Source of the DNA: Rhodococcus tibetensis
GTDB lineage: Bacteria; Actinomycetota; Actinomycetes; Mycobacteriales; Mycobacteriaceae
Reading direction: 5' to 3'
DNA: 64,000 nucleotides
Assembly (NCBI RefSeq): GCF_024438035.1
Contig: NZ_JANFQF010000007.1
Coordinates: forward strand, 62,001 to 126,000
The position numbers and the translations under genes are program-made. Positions 50,701 to 60,136 of this stretch are shown piece by piece. Under the pieces are notes generated by a model. The model saw only the letters and a program-made list of their open reading frames with translations, was not told the DNA's origin and did no database searches. Numbering within the stretch: the first letter of the stretch is position 1; every line of letters begins with the position of its first letter.

Positions 50701-51850
50701 CCGGCCCGAGGCCGCCCCCAAGAAGGTAGCGACCTTCACCCGCAAGTCGCCGTTCGTCACCCGCCTCACGAAGAACGTCCGTCTCAGCGCAGCGGGATCG
50801 TCGAAGGACGTGCGACAGTTCGGTTTCGAGGTGAGTGATCCGGAGTTCGTCTACGAGGCGGGCGACGCGCTCGGCGTCTGGCCCACCAACAGCGACGCGG
50901 TGGTCGACGAGTGGCTGAAGGTGACGGGACTGAAGCCCGATGTCCCGGTGACCGTGGCCGACCTGCCGGAGATGCCGCTGCGCGAGGCGCTGCGCACCAA
51001 GTTCGAGATCACCAAGGTCACGCCCGAGCTGCTCCGGTTCGTCCAGAGTCGCACGCAGGACACCGAACTGGCCCGGCTGATGCGACCGCAGAACAAGATC
51101 GCCCTCCAACAGTGGTTGTGGGGCCGGCAGTCGATGGACGTGCTGGGGCAGTACGGCGTCGACGCCGAGGTCGAGGAGTGGCTCGACGTTCTCAAGCGAC
51201 TCCAGCCGCGGCTGTATTCCATCTCGTCCAGCCCGAAGATCGATCCCGGTGAGGTGCAGCTGACGGTGTCGGCTGTGCGGTACAACCACGAGGGCAAGGA
51301 TCGGTCCGGTGTCTGCTCCACCTTCCTCGCGGATCACTGCGACGAGGCCGAGGTGCCGATTTTCGTGCAGAAGTCGGCGCATTTCCGTCCACCGGCGTCG
51401 GCCGATGCGCCGATGATCATGGTGGGCCCCGGCACGGGAATTGCCCCGTTCCGCGGATTCCTGCATGAGCGGAGGGAACTCGGGCACACCGGCAAGAACT
51501 GGATGTTCTTCGGTGAACAGCACGAGGCCACCGACTTCTACTACCGCGAGGAGATGGAAGCTATGCAGCGTGACGGATTCCTCACCCACCTCGATGCGGC
51601 CTTCTCCCGGGATCAGCGGCAGAAGATTTACGTGCAGGACCGCATTCGCGAACACGGAGCGAAACTGTGGAACTGGATGCAGGAGGGCGCGTACCTCTAC
51701 GTGTGTGGTGATGCCAGCCGGATGGCGAAGGACGTGGACGAGACGATCCGCGAAGTGGTGCGTACACACGGCAGGCTCGACGAAGAGGACACCGAGCTCT
51801 ACATGAAGCAATTGTCGACCGACAAGCGGTACGTACGCGACGTGTACTGA
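47708..51850 (+). CDS. Bifunctional assimilatory nitrate reductase / sulfite reductase-type flavoprotein fusion
   Basis: 1380 residues. Residues 1-720 form a molybdenum bis-MGD oxidoreductase: an N-terminal 4Fe-4S site CSYCGVGC with a distal Cys (RLCTKG), NSRLCMAS with a conserved Cys near the Mo site, and the MGD-binding [16 protein letters not shown] near the end. Residues about 845-985 are a flavodoxin ([30 protein letters not shown]), then FAD and NAD domains ([30 protein letters not shown]) to a C-terminal Y. This is NADPH or NADH to FAD to FMN to FeS to Mo, a self-contained nitrate reductase. ATG at 47708 with an AAGGAG site was preferred to GTG at 47687. Adjacent molybdate genes support a Mo enzyme. 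Confidence 0.93.
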   Translation: MQQQKAGTSTVKTACSYCGVGCGMVLEVETNPETGTRRVLKASGDKEHPTNFGRLCTKGATSAEMLVAGGRMETGYLRDERGEAPTAVHVDAAISETARRLKEQIDRHGPDAVAFYVSGQMSIEAQYLITKLAKGFVGTNQIESNSRLCMASAATGYKQSLGADGPPGSYQDFDKADVFFVIGANMADCHPILFLRLLERVKAGAKLIVVDPRRNATADKANLFLQIAPGTDLALLNGLLHLLVKNGHTDPAFIAEFTEGWEVMPEFLEEYTPEKVAGITGIPEADIHQAAQWIGEAAEWMTCWTMGLNQSTHGTWNTNAICNLHLATGAICRPGSGPFSLTGQPNAMGGREMGYMGPGLPGQRSILAADDRAFVEDLWDLPEGTIRTEVGTGTVDMFEQMAAGRIKACWIICTNPVATVSNRRTVIEGLEAAELVITQDVFLDTETNGYADILLPGALWAESDSVMINSERNLTLLQQAVDPVGQALPDWQIIARVACEMGYVDAFTYETSEDVFEEIKRTWNPKTGYDLRGITYERLRRTPVQWPSPPGDRTDRNPIRYVNDGVSQKLLSAPDGSLPRLAFATPSGKAAFFPRPHMLPAEMPDDDYPFILNTGRLQHQWHTMTKTGKVAKLNKLNSGPFVEINPADAKRLSISDGDKVEVASRRGRAVLPAVVSDRVLPGGCFAPFHWNDSFGEYLSINAVTNDAVDPASFQPEFKACAVSLTRVSPVSQPAIPETGGSQLQLVGPTDELTRLLGLDDSSPPNFDEHERTYLSGLLSGLRTTEVRGVPVLPRDAPISGSKRVWLDGLLAGLFSRSDETSGVTAQNGSAAGTESVQHPVVVVWASQTGNAEEFAAECAAQLQAAGHGTHLISMDDYDVGSLSGVRDLLIITSTFGDGDAPDNGSSFWSALSSDEAPTLAETRYAVLAFGDSNYDDFCGHGKRLDARLEQLQAKRLTARVDCEPDYEDQAREWLAQVQKLVREREAAEGTATLASPTARPEAAPKKVATFTRKSPFVTRLTKNVRLSAAGSSKDVRQFGFEVSDPEFVYEAGDALGVWPTNSDAVVDEWLKVTGLKPDVPVTVADLPEMPLREALRTKFEITKVTPELLRFVQSRTQDTELARLMRPQNKIALQQWLWGRQSMDVLGQYGVDAEVEEWLDVLKRLQPRLYSISSSPKIDPGEVQLTVSAVRYNHEGKDRSGVCSTFLADHCDEAEVPIFVQKSAHFRPPASADAPMIMVGPGTGIAPFRGFLHERRELGHTGKNWMFFGEQHEATDFYYREEMEAMQRDGFLTHLDAAFSRDQRQKIYVQDRIREHGAKLWNWMQEGAYLYVCGDASRMAKDVDETIREVVRTHGRLDEEDTELYMKQLSTDKRYVRDVY

Positions 51851-51883
51851 GTCGCAGCTGCGGCTTGTATTGCTTGTTTCTAC

Positions 51884-51899
51884 CGCATATGCGCGCATA
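51884..51899. promoter_or_regulatory. Candidate operator upstream of the HTH-TOBE/modABC operon
   Basis: Two overlapping palindromes, CGCATATGCG (51884-51893) and TATGCGCGCATA (51888-51899), 40-50 bp before the HTH-TOBE gene. The half-site GCGCATACG recurs at 51942-51950, right after the start codon. It is a likely autoregulatory site. Confidence 0.5.
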
Positions 51900-51937
51900 C
51901 GATGAGGTGTATGACGCAGCTGCGGCGGTACGCCTAG

Positions 51938-52342
51938 ATGACGCGCATACGGATCCGGCAGGCCGCGGAACTGCTCGGCGTCAGCGACGACACCGTCCGG
52001 CGGTGGATCGACAACGGCAGTCTTCTCGCCCAGAAGGACGACTCCGGGCGCATGGCCGTCGACGGCGCGGCACTCGCCGAGTTCGCCAGGGCCAACGCGA
52101 CCGCGTCGCCGGATCTCCTGGGATCGGGGTCGTCGGCACGGAATCGGTTCACCGGGATCGTGACGGCCATCGTGTCCGACACGGTGATGGCGCAGGTGGA
52201 GTTGCAGTGCGGGCCGTTTCGGGTGGTGTCCCTCATGAGCAGTGAAGCGGTGCGCGACCTCCGGCTCGAACCCGGGAAGGTAGCGGTCGCCGTCGTGAAG
52301 TCCACCACCGTGATCGTCGAAACCCTCGGCGAAACCTCATGA
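51938..52342 (+). CDS. HTH-TOBE molybdate-responsive regulator/molbindin fusion
   Basis: 134 residues with two parts: an excisionase-type helix-turn-helix (IRIRQAAELLGVSDDTVRRWIDNGSL) over about 1-50, and a single TOBE/Mop domain (NRFTGIVTAIVSDTVMAQVELQCG to the C-terminus) that binds molybdate. This is like a miniature ModE with only one Mop repeat, probably working as an oligomer. The ATG at 51938 has no ribosome-binding site. The stop overlaps modA (ATGA), so it is the first gene of a four-gene molybdate operon. Function as repressor is inference from domain content and location. Confidence 0.85.
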   Translation: MTRIRIRQAAELLGVSDDTVRRWIDNGSLLAQKDDSGRMAVDGAALAEFARANATASPDLLGSGSSARNRFTGIVTAIVSDTVMAQVELQCGPFRVVSLMSSEAVRDLRLEPGKVAVAVVKSTTVIVETLGETS

Positions 52343-53109
52343 GGCTGATCGCAGTGCGAGCAGCGACAGCTGTTTGCGCGGCCGTGCTCGCGCTCGGTGC
52401 CCTGTCCGGGTGCGGCTCCGACGACGCCGGCTCGGGTGATCGGATCACCGTGTTCGCGGCGGCGTCCCTGAAGTCCACCTTCACCGAGCTGGGGAAAAGA
52501 TACGAGTCAGAGCATCCGGGAGTTCGGGTGGAGTTCAGCTTCGCCGGTTCCTCCGACCTGGCAGCCCAGCTGGACCAAGGCGCTTCTGCGGACGTATTCG
52601 CCTCCGCCGACGAACGCAACATGGCCAAGGTGGTCGATGCCGGTCTCGCCGCGGGCAGTCCCGTCGACTTCGCCACGAACATGCTGACCGTCGTGACCGC
52701 TCCCGGGAACCCGAAGGGGATCGCCACGTTCGCCGACCTGGACCGTGCGGGCACGCTCGTGGTCACCTGCGCGTCGCAGGTGCCGTGCGGGTCCGCGACA
52801 CAGAAGGCCGAGTCGGCGGCGGGCGTCGATTTGGCACCGGTCAGCGAAGAGTCGTCGGTGACGGACGTCCTGAACAAGGTGATTGCCGGGCAGGCGGACG
52901 CCGGGCTCGTGTACGTCACGGACGCGACCGGAGCGGGCGACACCGTGACGGCGGTGGCAATCCCCGAGGCCGCACAGGCGGTGAACACCTATCCCATAGT
53001 GGCTCTCGCCGATTCGGGTGCGCCGGAGGTGGCTCGAGGATTCGTGGACTTCGTCGCGGGACCCGACGGCCGGGCGGTGTTCGCCGAAGCAGGATTCGGT
53101 GAGCCGTGA
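52339..53109 (+). CDS. modA: Molybdate ABC transporter substrate-binding lipoprotein ModA
   Basis: 256 residues. A lipobox LGALSGC gives a lipid-anchored binding protein. [22 protein letters not shown] is the ModA signature, with [17 protein letters not shown] contacting the oxyanion. It captures molybdate (or tungstate) outside the membrane. 4-bp overlaps on both sides. Confidence 0.95.
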   Translation: MRLIAVRAATAVCAAVLALGALSGCGSDDAGSGDRITVFAAASLKSTFTELGKRYESEHPGVRVEFSFAGSSDLAAQLDQGASADVFASADERNMAKVVDAGLAAGSPVDFATNMLTVVTAPGNPKGIATFADLDRAGTLVVTCASQVPCGSATQKAESAAGVDLAPVSEESSVTDVLNKVIAGQADAGLVYVTDATGAGDTVTAVAIPEAAQAVNTYPIVALADSGAPEVARGFVDFVAGPDGRAVFAEAGFGEP

Positions 53110-53912
53110 CCCGATCGGCGCGTACGGTGGTTCCGTCCGGGCTGCCGGGCTGGATCTTCGTCCCGGCAGCGGTAGGCGGTCTGTTCGTCGTACTGCCGTT
53201 GACCGCGATGCTGGCAAGCGTCGACTGGTCGCGGTTCGTCCAGTTGGTCACCTCCGAATCTTCACTCGCCGCGCTCGAGTTGAGTCTGCGGACTGCTGCC
53301 GCCAGCACGGTGCTGTGTGTCCTGTTCGGCGTTCCGATGGCGGCCGTACTGTCTCGCAGCAGCTTTCGGGGGTTACACGTGCTGCGGTCGCTGGCGCTCC
53401 TACCGTTGGTGCTTCCGCCCGTCGTGGGCGGTATCGCGCTGCTCTACACGTTCGGCAGGAAGGGCCTCATCGGACAGCACCTCGAAGTGGCGGGCATCTC
53501 GATCGCGTTCACCACCACAGCGGTCGTGCTCGCGCAGACCTTCGTTGCGTTGCCGTTCCTGGTGGTGAGTCTCGAAGGGGCGCTCCGGACCGCGGGCCGG
53601 CGATACGAGTACGCAGCGGCCACCCTCGGAGCCACTCCCACCACGGTCTTTCGACGCGTGACCCTTCCACTGGTGTTGCCGGGACTGGTGTCCGGCGCCG
53701 TGTTGTCGTTCGCGCGGGCGCTCGGTGAATTCGGCGCCACCTTGACCTTCGCGGGCAGTCTGCAGGGGGTCACCCGTACCCTTCCCCTGGAGATCTATCT
53801 TCAGCGTGAGACGGATGCTGATGCGGCAGTGGCGTTGTCGCTGGTCCTGGTGGTCGTCGCGGTGGTCATCGTGGTGGGGTCGCGCGGCTGGGCGTCGAGG
53901 GCTGTGCCGTGA
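53106..53912 (+). CDS. modB: Molybdate ABC transporter permease ModB
   Basis: 268 residues, about six membrane segments ([20 protein letters not shown] first, ending [12 protein letters not shown]). The EAA loop contacting the ATPase is [19 protein letters not shown], and [16 protein letters not shown] is the ModB motif. GTG start overlaps modA by 4 bp. Confidence 0.95.
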   Translation: MTRSARTVVPSGLPGWIFVPAAVGGLFVVLPLTAMLASVDWSRFVQLVTSESSLAALELSLRTAAASTVLCVLFGVPMAAVLSRSSFRGLHVLRSLALLPLVLPPVVGGIALLYTFGRKGLIGQHLEVAGISIAFTTTAVVLAQTFVALPFLVVSLEGALRTAGRRYEYAAATLGATPTTVFRRVTLPLVLPGLVSGAVLSFARALGEFGATLTFAGSLQGVTRTLPLEIYLQRETDADAAVALSLVLVVVAVVIVVGSRGWASRAVP

Positions 53913-54988
53913 GCGGACTGAGTGTCGATGCGCGGGTGGAAGCGCGCGACGTCGAGATGGCCTTCGACGTCGCGGAGGGTGAGGTGCTGGCAGTTCTCGG
54001 ACCGAACGGTGCCGGCAAGTCGACGCTGCTGTCCGTCGCGGCGGGATTGGTTCGGCCCGACCGCGGTCGCGTCGAACTGAACCACCGGGTGCTCACCGAC
54101 ACTGAGGCCGGTGTCGCCGTCCCGCCACATCGCCGGGGAATGGCGCTTCTCGCGCAGGAGCCGTTGTTGTTTCCGCATCTCACTGTCGCAGCCAACGTGG
54201 CCTTCGCACCCCGCAGTGCCGGCCGCAGCCGCCGGGAAGCGCTGACCATCGCCCGCCGATGGATGGACGCGGTCAACGCCACGCCGTTCGCCGACCGTAA
54301 GCCCCACGAGTTGTCGGGTGGGCAGGCTCAACGTGTCGCGGTCGCACGGGCTCTCGCAGCGGACCCGCAGGCGCTTCTCCTCGACGAGCCGATGGCGGCA
54401 CTGGATGTGGCTGCGGCGCCTGCCTTGCGGGTACTGCTGCGAAAGGTCCTGCGCGAGGGGCATCGCACCGCCGTCGTCGTCACCCACGAGGTACTCGACG
54501 CACTCGCGCTGGCCGACCGCGTGATCGTGGTGGACGGTGGACGAATCGTCGAGTCGGGGTCCGTGCGCGAGGTGCTCTCCCGGCCTCGAAGCCCGTTCGC
54601 CGCGCGGATAGCAGGACTCAACCTCGTGGCCGTGTTCGCCACGCAGTCCGGTTTCGAAACCGAGAGCGGTGTGCGGATGCACGGCCTGCCCGACGACGAC
54701 GTGGGAGGAACGGCTCCGGCCGTCGCAGTGTTCGCCCCACACTCGGTGGCGGTCCACCGCCGGTCCCCGGAAGGCAGCCCGCGCAACGTCTTCGGTGTGA
54801 TCGTGACCGAAATCGAAGTGCGCGGCCCCATCGTGCGGGTGCGAGCGGCTGCGGCCCGTGGCCGACTGGAACTGAGCGCCGATGTCACAGCAGAATCGGT
54901 TGCGGAACTCGACCTGGTACCCGGACTCGAGGTGTTCTTCGTCGTCAAGGCCACCGAGGTGGCTATCCACGCCGTGGGTACTTCTTGA
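53909..54988 (+). CDS. modC: Molybdate ABC transporter ATP-binding protein ModC
   Basis: 359 residues. Walker [10 protein letters not shown] near residue 34, signature [15 protein letters not shown] near 135, Walker [12 protein letters not shown] near 158, H-loop [10 protein letters not shown], and a C-terminal TOBE-like region from [14 protein letters not shown] to the end. It powers molybdate uptake. GTG overlaps modB as GTGA. Confidence 0.95.
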   Translation: MSGLSVDARVEARDVEMAFDVAEGEVLAVLGPNGAGKSTLLSVAAGLVRPDRGRVELNHRVLTDTEAGVAVPPHRRGMALLAQEPLLFPHLTVAANVAFAPRSAGRSRREALTIARRWMDAVNATPFADRKPHELSGGQAQRVAVARALAADPQALLLDEPMAALDVAAAPALRVLLRKVLREGHRTAVVVTHEVLDALALADRVIVVDGGRIVESGSVREVLSRPRSPFAARIAGLNLVAVFATQSGFETESGVRMHGLPDDDVGGTAPAVAVFAPHSVAVHRRSPEGSPRNVFGVIVTEIEVRGPIVRVRAAAARGRLELSADVTAESVAELDLVPGLEVFFVVKATEVAIHAVGTS

Positions 54989-54997
54989 CCTACCTCC

Positions 54998-55012
54998 GTG
55001 CTCGAGGAGCAC
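54998..55012. terminator. Hairpin between convergent modC and DUF4185 genes
   Basis: GTGCTC-GAG-GAGCAC, a perfect 6-bp stem with a 3-nt loop, 9 bp after modC and 11 bp before the facing stop codon. Longer flanks (CGTGGGT 54974 with ACCCACG 55011) can also pair. Confidence 0.6.
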
Positions 55013-55023
55013 CCACGGGTGTG

Positions 55024-56538
55024 TCAGCGCAAAGACGCGTGCATCAGGTAGACGTTGTAGCTGTCCCACTCCGACATCGTGAAGTACAAATCCTTGTCGG
55101 TCGACCACGGATGGATGAAGCCGCCGTACGCCTTCGGGTAGTCGGCCGTGTCGACGAGAGTGGCTCCGTCGGACCAGACGCCCTGCGGGGCCGAGGACTG
55201 ACGGAGGATGATTCGCCCGCCGATCGGCTCGAGGTAGCTCATCAGCCACTTGCCCGCGCCGGTGTCGTAGCGAACCGACAGCTCGCTGGCCACCCCACCG
55301 ATGATCGGGGTCGCGAGATGCTCGGACACCGGCGTCCACGTTCCGTCCGACCAGTATTGGTACGACGTGGTGTTGAGTACCTGATCGACGGGTACCCGGG
55401 CGAGACCGATAGTGCCGATGCGGCCGTTGGGGGTGCCGAACATGTAGACGTAGTCGCCCTGGGGCACCATGGCCGACACCTGGAATCGGGCGCCGAAAAT
55501 GTTGTGCCACTTCGCGTGCTGGTCCTTGGTCCATGTCTGACCGTTGTCGTCCGAGTACGCGATGCCGCCGTAGTTCGTGTACCACATGCCGGGAACCACG
55601 CTCCAGCGCTTCACCGACATGTAGCTCAGGAACTGCCGATTCCCGATCGCGAACCCCGACGTGGGGATGGTGGTGGTCTCGAAGTTGTTGATGTGCCTGC
55701 TGTCGATGATTTCGGCGGCGTGGCACCGGCTGTCCTGGACCATGCTGTCGATGGTCATGCCGTCGGACAGGTCGGTGTCGGTGCTGTGCCCGAGAACATT
55801 GCTGCGCCAGTCTTCACCGAAGGCGCCCGGCGGAGCCCAGTCCTTGCCGAAAGTGTCACCGAACGCGACCGCGACCTCGCCGGGCTTCGTCTCCCAGGTG
55901 ATGCCGAGGTCGGTGCCGTCCACCTGCCAGCGCTTGTCGGTGCGATTCTCCGACCCGTGGCCGGTCAGCTGCGACACCAGGCGCACGTCACCGACGGCGG
56001 GGGTGTCGAGTGCTGCGCTGAGGGTGCCGCGTTCGGCCGAGTTGATCTGCACCGGTGGCGCGGGCTGCGGAGCGGGACCTGGGCCGCCGGGCACGGGAAT
56101 GGGAATGGTCTGCGGTTGTGGGTCGATCTCGATCTTCGGAATGTGCAGTGCGCTCGACCCGGACGATCCCGAAGAACCGGCATCCGGTAGCGGTTCCTCG
56201 ATCTCGTCGGTGAGATCCGGGCACGGGTCCGCGCACGGGTCGGCGGGCAGGTCTTGCGCGACGCGCGTCTGATCGACCGTAGGGCCGGGGACCGGCACCG
56301 GCACGAAGTCGGGGTACGGGATCGGGATGCCGATGGTCGGCGGTATCGGCGGGAGCACCGGGCCACCCGGAGTGGGTGGCTCCTTGGCCGGGTTGAATCC
56401 GGTTTCACCACAGGCGTTCACCGGCAACCAGGTATTCGTCTCCGCCGCAGCGGGGACTGCCGAGAAACCGATCGTTGCCGCGACGACGGCGGCAACGCAC
56501 AACGGTACTCCGGCAACAGACCAGGACTTTTCGACCAC
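55024..56538 (-). CDS. Secreted DUF4185 domain protein
   Basis: 504 residues. A signal peptide ending AVPAAAE is followed by a Pro-rich spacer (about residues 45-175) with PVPVPGP-like runs, then the DUF4185 domain, likely a beta-propeller: GTDLGITWETKPGEVAVAFGDTFG, TTIPTSGFAIGNRQFLSYMSVKRW and IAYSDDNGQTWTKDQ, the last an Asp-box-like motif seen in sialidase-type folds. The Pro-rich segment may span the cell wall. Substrate unknown. GTG start with GGAGGGGTCCC upstream. It is convergent with modC. Confidence 0.87.
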   Translation of the reverse strand: MVEKSWSVAGVPLCVAAVVAATIGFSAVPAAAETNTWLPVNACGETGFNPAKEPPTPGGPVLPPIPPTIGIPIPYPDFVPVPVPGPTVDQTRVAQDLPADPCADPCPDLTDEIEEPLPDAGSSGSSGSSALHIPKIEIDPQPQTIPIPVPGGPGPAPQPAPPVQINSAERGTLSAALDTPAVGDVRLVSQLTGHGSENRTDKRWQVDGTDLGITWETKPGEVAVAFGDTFGKDWAPPGAFGEDWRSNVLGHSTDTDLSDGMTIDSMVQDSRCHAAEIIDSRHINNFETTTIPTSGFAIGNRQFLSYMSVKRWSVVPGMWYTNYGGIAYSDDNGQTWTKDQHAKWHNIFGARFQVSAMVPQGDYVYMFGTPNGRIGTIGLARVPVDQVLNTTSYQYWSDGTWTPVSEHLATPIIGGVASELSVRYDTGAGKWLMSYLEPIGGRIILRQSSAPQGVWSDGATLVDTADYPKAYGGFIHPWSTDKDLYFTMSEWDSYNVYLMHASLR

Positions 56539-56778
56539 GGGACCCCTCCAGATCGGTGGTCGGAGTCAAAGTGGACCGACCTGCACGTTCAGGGTCGAAG
56601 GTAACATCCGGTGGCCGTGCTCCCGGATTCAGCGCCCGGCGAGCCTGATCGCAGTCCGATTACAGTACGGTTTCACGGTCGCACAGGAATTCGTTGATCG
56701 TGGCACCCCGATCGGGGAGAGCGCCGAAATCTCGGCTCCCGCGGAACCGGATGCGGCCGCGCTGCGTCGAACCTCTAC

Positions 56779-57264
56779 ATGGACCCTCTCGAGTATTCGT
56801 TCGGCACCGGTGCAGAAGCCCCCACGAGCTGGAACTCCCCTCCCGACCTCGACCTGGGTCCGCTCCGCGGTATGGATGCGGTGCGATTGGACTTCGACGG
56901 GGACGGGCTCCTCGACGACGCCATGTGGGACGAAAACGGCGACGGGACTGCCGACCACTCGGTGCTCGACTACGACGCCGGGGACGAAGCTCGCTACTTC
57001 ACCGACCCAAGTGGCAACGGAACGTGGGACTACGAGGTGAGGGTGGCCGGTGACCAGAACGAACCCGCTCACGACCTGCGACGTCAACCGGATCCGGTGC
57101 CCGATCGGAGAAGTGACGAACCGTCCGACCCGCACATGCGCACGGTTGATTTCGTGCCGATTCCCGGTGCCGTGACGGCCGGCGCACTCCATGTCTGGCG
57201 GTCCGAGGCGGTGCTCGGCCACGCCATTGACGTGGCCCCCGAGATCGGGAAGGGTAAGTTGTGA
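56779..57264 (+). CDS. DUF6802-like protein with calcium-loop (EF-hand-like) repeats
   Basis: 161 residues. Two DxDxDG loops are visible, DFDGDGLLDD and DENGDGTADH, plus LDYDAGDEARYFTD; these resemble type 3/dockerin-like Ca2+-binding loops in DUF6802 proteins of Mycobacteriales. The C-terminal half (DLRRQPDP to VAPEIGKGKL) is less conserved. No signal peptide is seen from ATG 56779, and no ribosome-binding site; the true start could be a leaderless or upstream codon. The family name is from memory. Confidence 0.65.
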   Translation: MDPLEYSFGTGAEAPTSWNSPPDLDLGPLRGMDAVRLDFDGDGLLDDAMWDENGDGTADHSVLDYDAGDEARYFTDPSGNGTWDYEVRVAGDQNEPAHDLRRQPDPVPDRRSDEPSDPHMRTVDFVPIPGAVTAGALHVWRSEAVLGHAIDVAPEIGKGKL

Positions 57265-57301
57265 TTTCAAACCGAGTACGCATCGACAAGGAGAATGGAC
57301 C

Positions 57302-57712
57302 ATGACCGACCTGACCACGTCCGCGGCGAGCGCTTTCGTCGCCGCTGCCGGCCTGGAACTCGACGAGGTATCGGGCACGAAAGTCGTCGGCCACATCGAT
57401 CTGTCCGCCGAGCACCACACGCCGTGGGGTGTCGTTCACGGCGGCGTCTACACGACGGCAGTCGAGAGCGCCGCGAGTATCGGCGCGAGCACGGCTGTGG
57501 CAGACCGCGGCCAGTTCGCGGTCGGTGTGCACAACGGCACCGACTTCATCCGGTCCCGCACCGAAGGTCGCGTCGACGTGGTAGCCCTACCGATTCAGCA
57601 GGGCCGTATCCAGCAGTTGTGGTCGGTGGTCATCACCGCTTCCGACACCGGCAAAGAGGTGGCCCGTGGACAGGTCCGTCTGCAGAATGTGCCGCTGCCC
57701 GGTTCCGGGTAG
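57302..57712 (+). CDS. PaaI-type hotdog thioesterase
   Basis: 136 residues. TPWGVVHGGVYTTAVESAAS is the hotdog helix motif HGGxxxxxxE with the catalytic Glu, and IRSRTEGRVDVVALPIQQGRIQQLWSV follows as the long strands. It hydrolyses acyl-CoA thioesters, exact chain unknown. AAGGAG lies 8 nt upstream of ATG 57302. It stands alone, convergent with the MFS gene 18 bp away. Confidence 0.88.
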   Translation: MTDLTTSAASAFVAAAGLELDEVSGTKVVGHIDLSAEHHTPWGVVHGGVYTTAVESAASIGASTAVADRGQFAVGVHNGTDFIRSRTEGRVDVVALPIQQGRIQQLWSVVITASDTGKEVARGQVRLQNVPLPGSG

Positions 57713-57730
57713 AGGTGCGTCCAGGACCGC

Positions 57731-59044
57731 TCAGGGGCCGGCGCGGCGTGCGTTGAGGAGGGCAGCGACCAGTCCCAGGGCGTAGAGGGCCGAACCGGCC
57801 AGTACCAATCCGAGTGATCGACCGTCGGGGGCGATCACGAGGGCGGCTGCGGCGATCGACGCGATGAACGCCACATTGAACACCGTGTCCTGCAGCGCGA
57901 ACACTTGCCCTCGGCGGTCGTCCTCGATCTCGATCTGCATGGCGGCGTCGCCGCTCAGCTTGATCGACTGCCCGGCGAAGCCGAGAATCAGTGCGCCCCA
58001 TAGCAGGGAGGCCTGGGTCAACGTCGCTACGAGAGTCGTCTGCGCGGCGAGGGCGAGGATCAACGCCCCGGTAATGGTGCGAGAACGTCCGATCCGCGGA
58101 ATCGTGAACGGTGTGGAGATCGCCGCAAGGAGCATTCCCGCCGCGGTCGCGCCGACCGCGACACCGAATCCGGCAAGCCCACCCGGAAGGGATCCGGCCC
58201 TGGACGTGTCCCGCAGCACGAGGACCATGATCAATGTATTGGCACCGAACACGATGCGATGCGTTCCGATACCGATCATGGCGGTGGTGACACCCGGGGA
58301 CTGCCACACGGCGACGGCTCCGTTGCGCAGTCCCGAGGCGACGGCGCGGACGACCCCGTACTCCGCTCGTTCGTCCGCGTGTGGGCCGAGGAGCCGATGG
58401 TGGAATCGGGACGCCGCGAACGCAGCGACCGCGGAACCGACCGCGGCGGCGGCGACGGCGATACCGGATCCCCGGTCGCCTGCGCCCGCGACACCGATGA
58501 TGGCGACGGAGGTTGCGGCTCCGAGGGCGGAAACCACCGAACCGGTGGTGGTGAGCACCGAATTGGTGGCGACCAGCCAAGATTTGTGCACTACGCGTGG
58601 CAGTGCGGCGGAGACGCCGGCGAGTACGAACCTACTGACGCCGATGGCGGCGAGGGCGAGAAGAAGGATCGGGAACTCTCCGGCCCCGAATCCCAGAAGT
58701 GCCGCAGTCACCAGAATGAGCAACCCGCGCAGAACATTCGCCCACAGGAGGACAGCCCGGCGATCCCAGCGGTCGAGCAGCGCTCCCGCGTAGGGGCCGA
58801 TCACCGAGTACGGGAGCAGCAATACCGCGAAACCGGCGGCGATCGCCACTGGGTCGGTCTCGCGCTCGGGATTGAACAGGATGGCCCCACCCAGCGCTGC
58901 CTGGAACATGCCGTCCCCGAACTGGCTGGCGAATCGCACCGTCGCGAGGCGGGCCAACCCGGGCGACCGGCGCAATGTGTGTGCGGTGCGGCGCCACGCC
59001 TCGCCATGACCTGGTCCTCGGGGGTTCCCGAGCTGTTTCGCCAT
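57731..59044 (-). CDS. MFS transporter
   Basis: 437 residues with about 12 membrane segments. The cytoplasmic loop after segment 2, LLDRWDRRAVLLWANVLRG, is the MFS motif A variant (GxxxDRxxRR). No close relative is recognised; it resembles the enterobactin-exporter-like or macrolide-efflux branch. It lies 10 bp after the SDR gene, so the two form an operon repressed by the TetR protein upstream. The substrate is unknown. Confidence 0.87.
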   Translation of the reverse strand: MAKQLGNPRGPGHGEAWRRTAHTLRRSPGLARLATVRFASQFGDGMFQAALGGAILFNPERETDPVAIAAGFAVLLLPYSVIGPYAGALLDRWDRRAVLLWANVLRGLLILVTAALLGFGAGEFPILLLALAAIGVSRFVLAGVSAALPRVVHKSWLVATNSVLTTTGSVVSALGAATSVAIIGVAGAGDRGSGIAVAAAAVGSAVAAFAASRFHHRLLGPHADERAEYGVVRAVASGLRNGAVAVWQSPGVTTAMIGIGTHRIVFGANTLIMVLVLRDTSRAGSLPGGLAGFGVAVGATAAGMLLAAISTPFTIPRIGRSRTITGALILALAAQTTLVATLTQASLLWGALILGFAGQSIKLSGDAAMQIEIEDDRRGQVFALQDTVFNVAFIASIAAAALVIAPDGRSLGLVLAGSALYALGLVAALLNARRAGP

Positions 59045-59054
59045 CTACGGGACC

Positions 59055-59996
59055 CTATCCGGCCGCGACGAGCGACCTCTCCCGCCACCACTGGACGGTC
59101 TGCTCGGCGGCCTGGGGCAGTGGTGTCGGCTTCAGACCGAGGCGCTTCTCGCTCGCACTCGAATCCATGACGAACGGTTTCTCGAACTGATACATCATCT
59201 CTGCCAGCTCGCGGGAACCCTCGTGGACGCGGCCTATCGCTCTGAGAACCCATCCCGGGAGAGCGCTCACCTTCGGTGCCGGCACTCCCGCCGCGTCGGC
59301 GTACGCCTGAACCATCTGCCGTTGGGTGACTGCGGGGACCGTCGGCGCGTGCAACACGGAGTCCCACAGCTCCCGGTCGTGTGCAGCGATGATCATCGCC
59401 GCCGCGAGGTCGGGGACGAAGGTGAAGGAGTGGGGTGTGTCGGCGGAGCCCAGGACGCGCATCGTCTTGCCGGCGAGGACGACCGGGACCATTCGCTCAC
59501 CGGCGTGGGCGGTGAGCACCTGCGGACCGAAGAAGTCGGAGGCGACGACACTCACGGTAGGGGTCGAGGAGGCGGAGCGAGCGTCGAGCAACCGGGCACG
59601 GATTCCGCGCTTTCCCGTCGTGGCGGTGCGCGGCGTGGTCTCGGTCATGGGCTGCTGTTCGGTGTCGTAGGAGTAGAGGCTTTCCGGGAACACGACCACC
59701 GCACCGACCTCTCCCGCTGCCGCGAGCACGGTCTGCTCGGCTGCCGGCAGGGTGCGCTCCCAGGCCTCGGCGGTGTAGGCGGCGTGGATGCAGTGATAGA
59801 CGGCGGTGGTGCCCTCGAAGGCCGCACGCAAGGCCGAGGCGTCGGATACGTCGACCGGCCGCCGCTCGATCAGGGGGTGTTCGGGACCGCTTCCCGACCG
59901 GGTGAGCACGCGGACGCGTCGCCCCTGCTCTGCGAGCTGCTGTGCCACGGTGGTGCCGACCAGCCCCGCGCCGGTGACGATTTCGATGTTCGACAT
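59055..59996 (-). CDS. NAD-dependent epimerase/dehydratase-like SDR
   Basis: 313 residues. VTGAGLVGTTVAQQL is a variant of the SDR nucleotide motif, VFPESLYSYDT holds the Ser-Tyr region, but the classical YxxxK is not clear, so this may be an atypical (NmrA-like) SDR. GGGAG lies 5 nt upstream of ATG. It is divergent from the TetR regulator and shares its operator region. Confidence 0.82.
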   Translation of the reverse strand: MSNIEIVTGAGLVGTTVAQQLAEQGRRVRVLTRSGSGPEHPLIERRPVDVSDASALRAAFEGTTAVYHCIHAAYTAEAWERTLPAAEQTVLAAAGEVGAVVVFPESLYSYDTEQQPMTETTPRTATTGKRGIRARLLDARSASSTPTVSVVASDFFGPQVLTAHAGERMVPVVLAGKTMRVLGSADTPHSFTFVPDLAAAMIIAAHDRELWDSVLHAPTVPAVTQRQMVQAYADAAGVPAPKVSALPGWVLRAIGRVHEGSRELAEMMYQFEKPFVMDSSASEKRLGLKPTPLPQAAEQTVQWWRERSLVAAG

Positions 59997-60032
59997 CTTT
60001 TGCTCCCGCTGTGTGAGTGGATTCCGCTAACC

Positions 60033-60096
60033 GAGAGCACTGCTCTCTGTTCAAAGACTGCACTTGTATCGGCGCAAAGTCAAGAGCACTGCTCTC
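60033..60096. promoter_or_regulatory. Duplicated TetR operator AGAGCACTGCTCT
   Basis: The 13-bp palindrome AGAGCACTGCTCT occurs twice, at 60034-60046 and 60083-60095, 49 bp apart, in the promoter between the SDR and TetR genes. The first is embedded in a larger GAGAGCACTGCTCTC. A third half-site GCTCTC follows at 60110-60115. It is almost certainly the binding site of the adjacent TetR protein. Confidence 0.85.
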
Positions 60097-60136
60097 ATTT
60101 GTTGACACCGCTCTCTACAGTCGGCACCCTGAACCC

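Noticed and set aside
50243-51898. 551-codon minus-strand open frame
   Set aside because: Opposite the flavoprotein half of the nitrate reductase fusion; no motifs.
53801-55726. 641-codon minus-strand open frame
   Set aside because: Antisense to modC and overlapping DUF4185 in another frame; no protein-like features.
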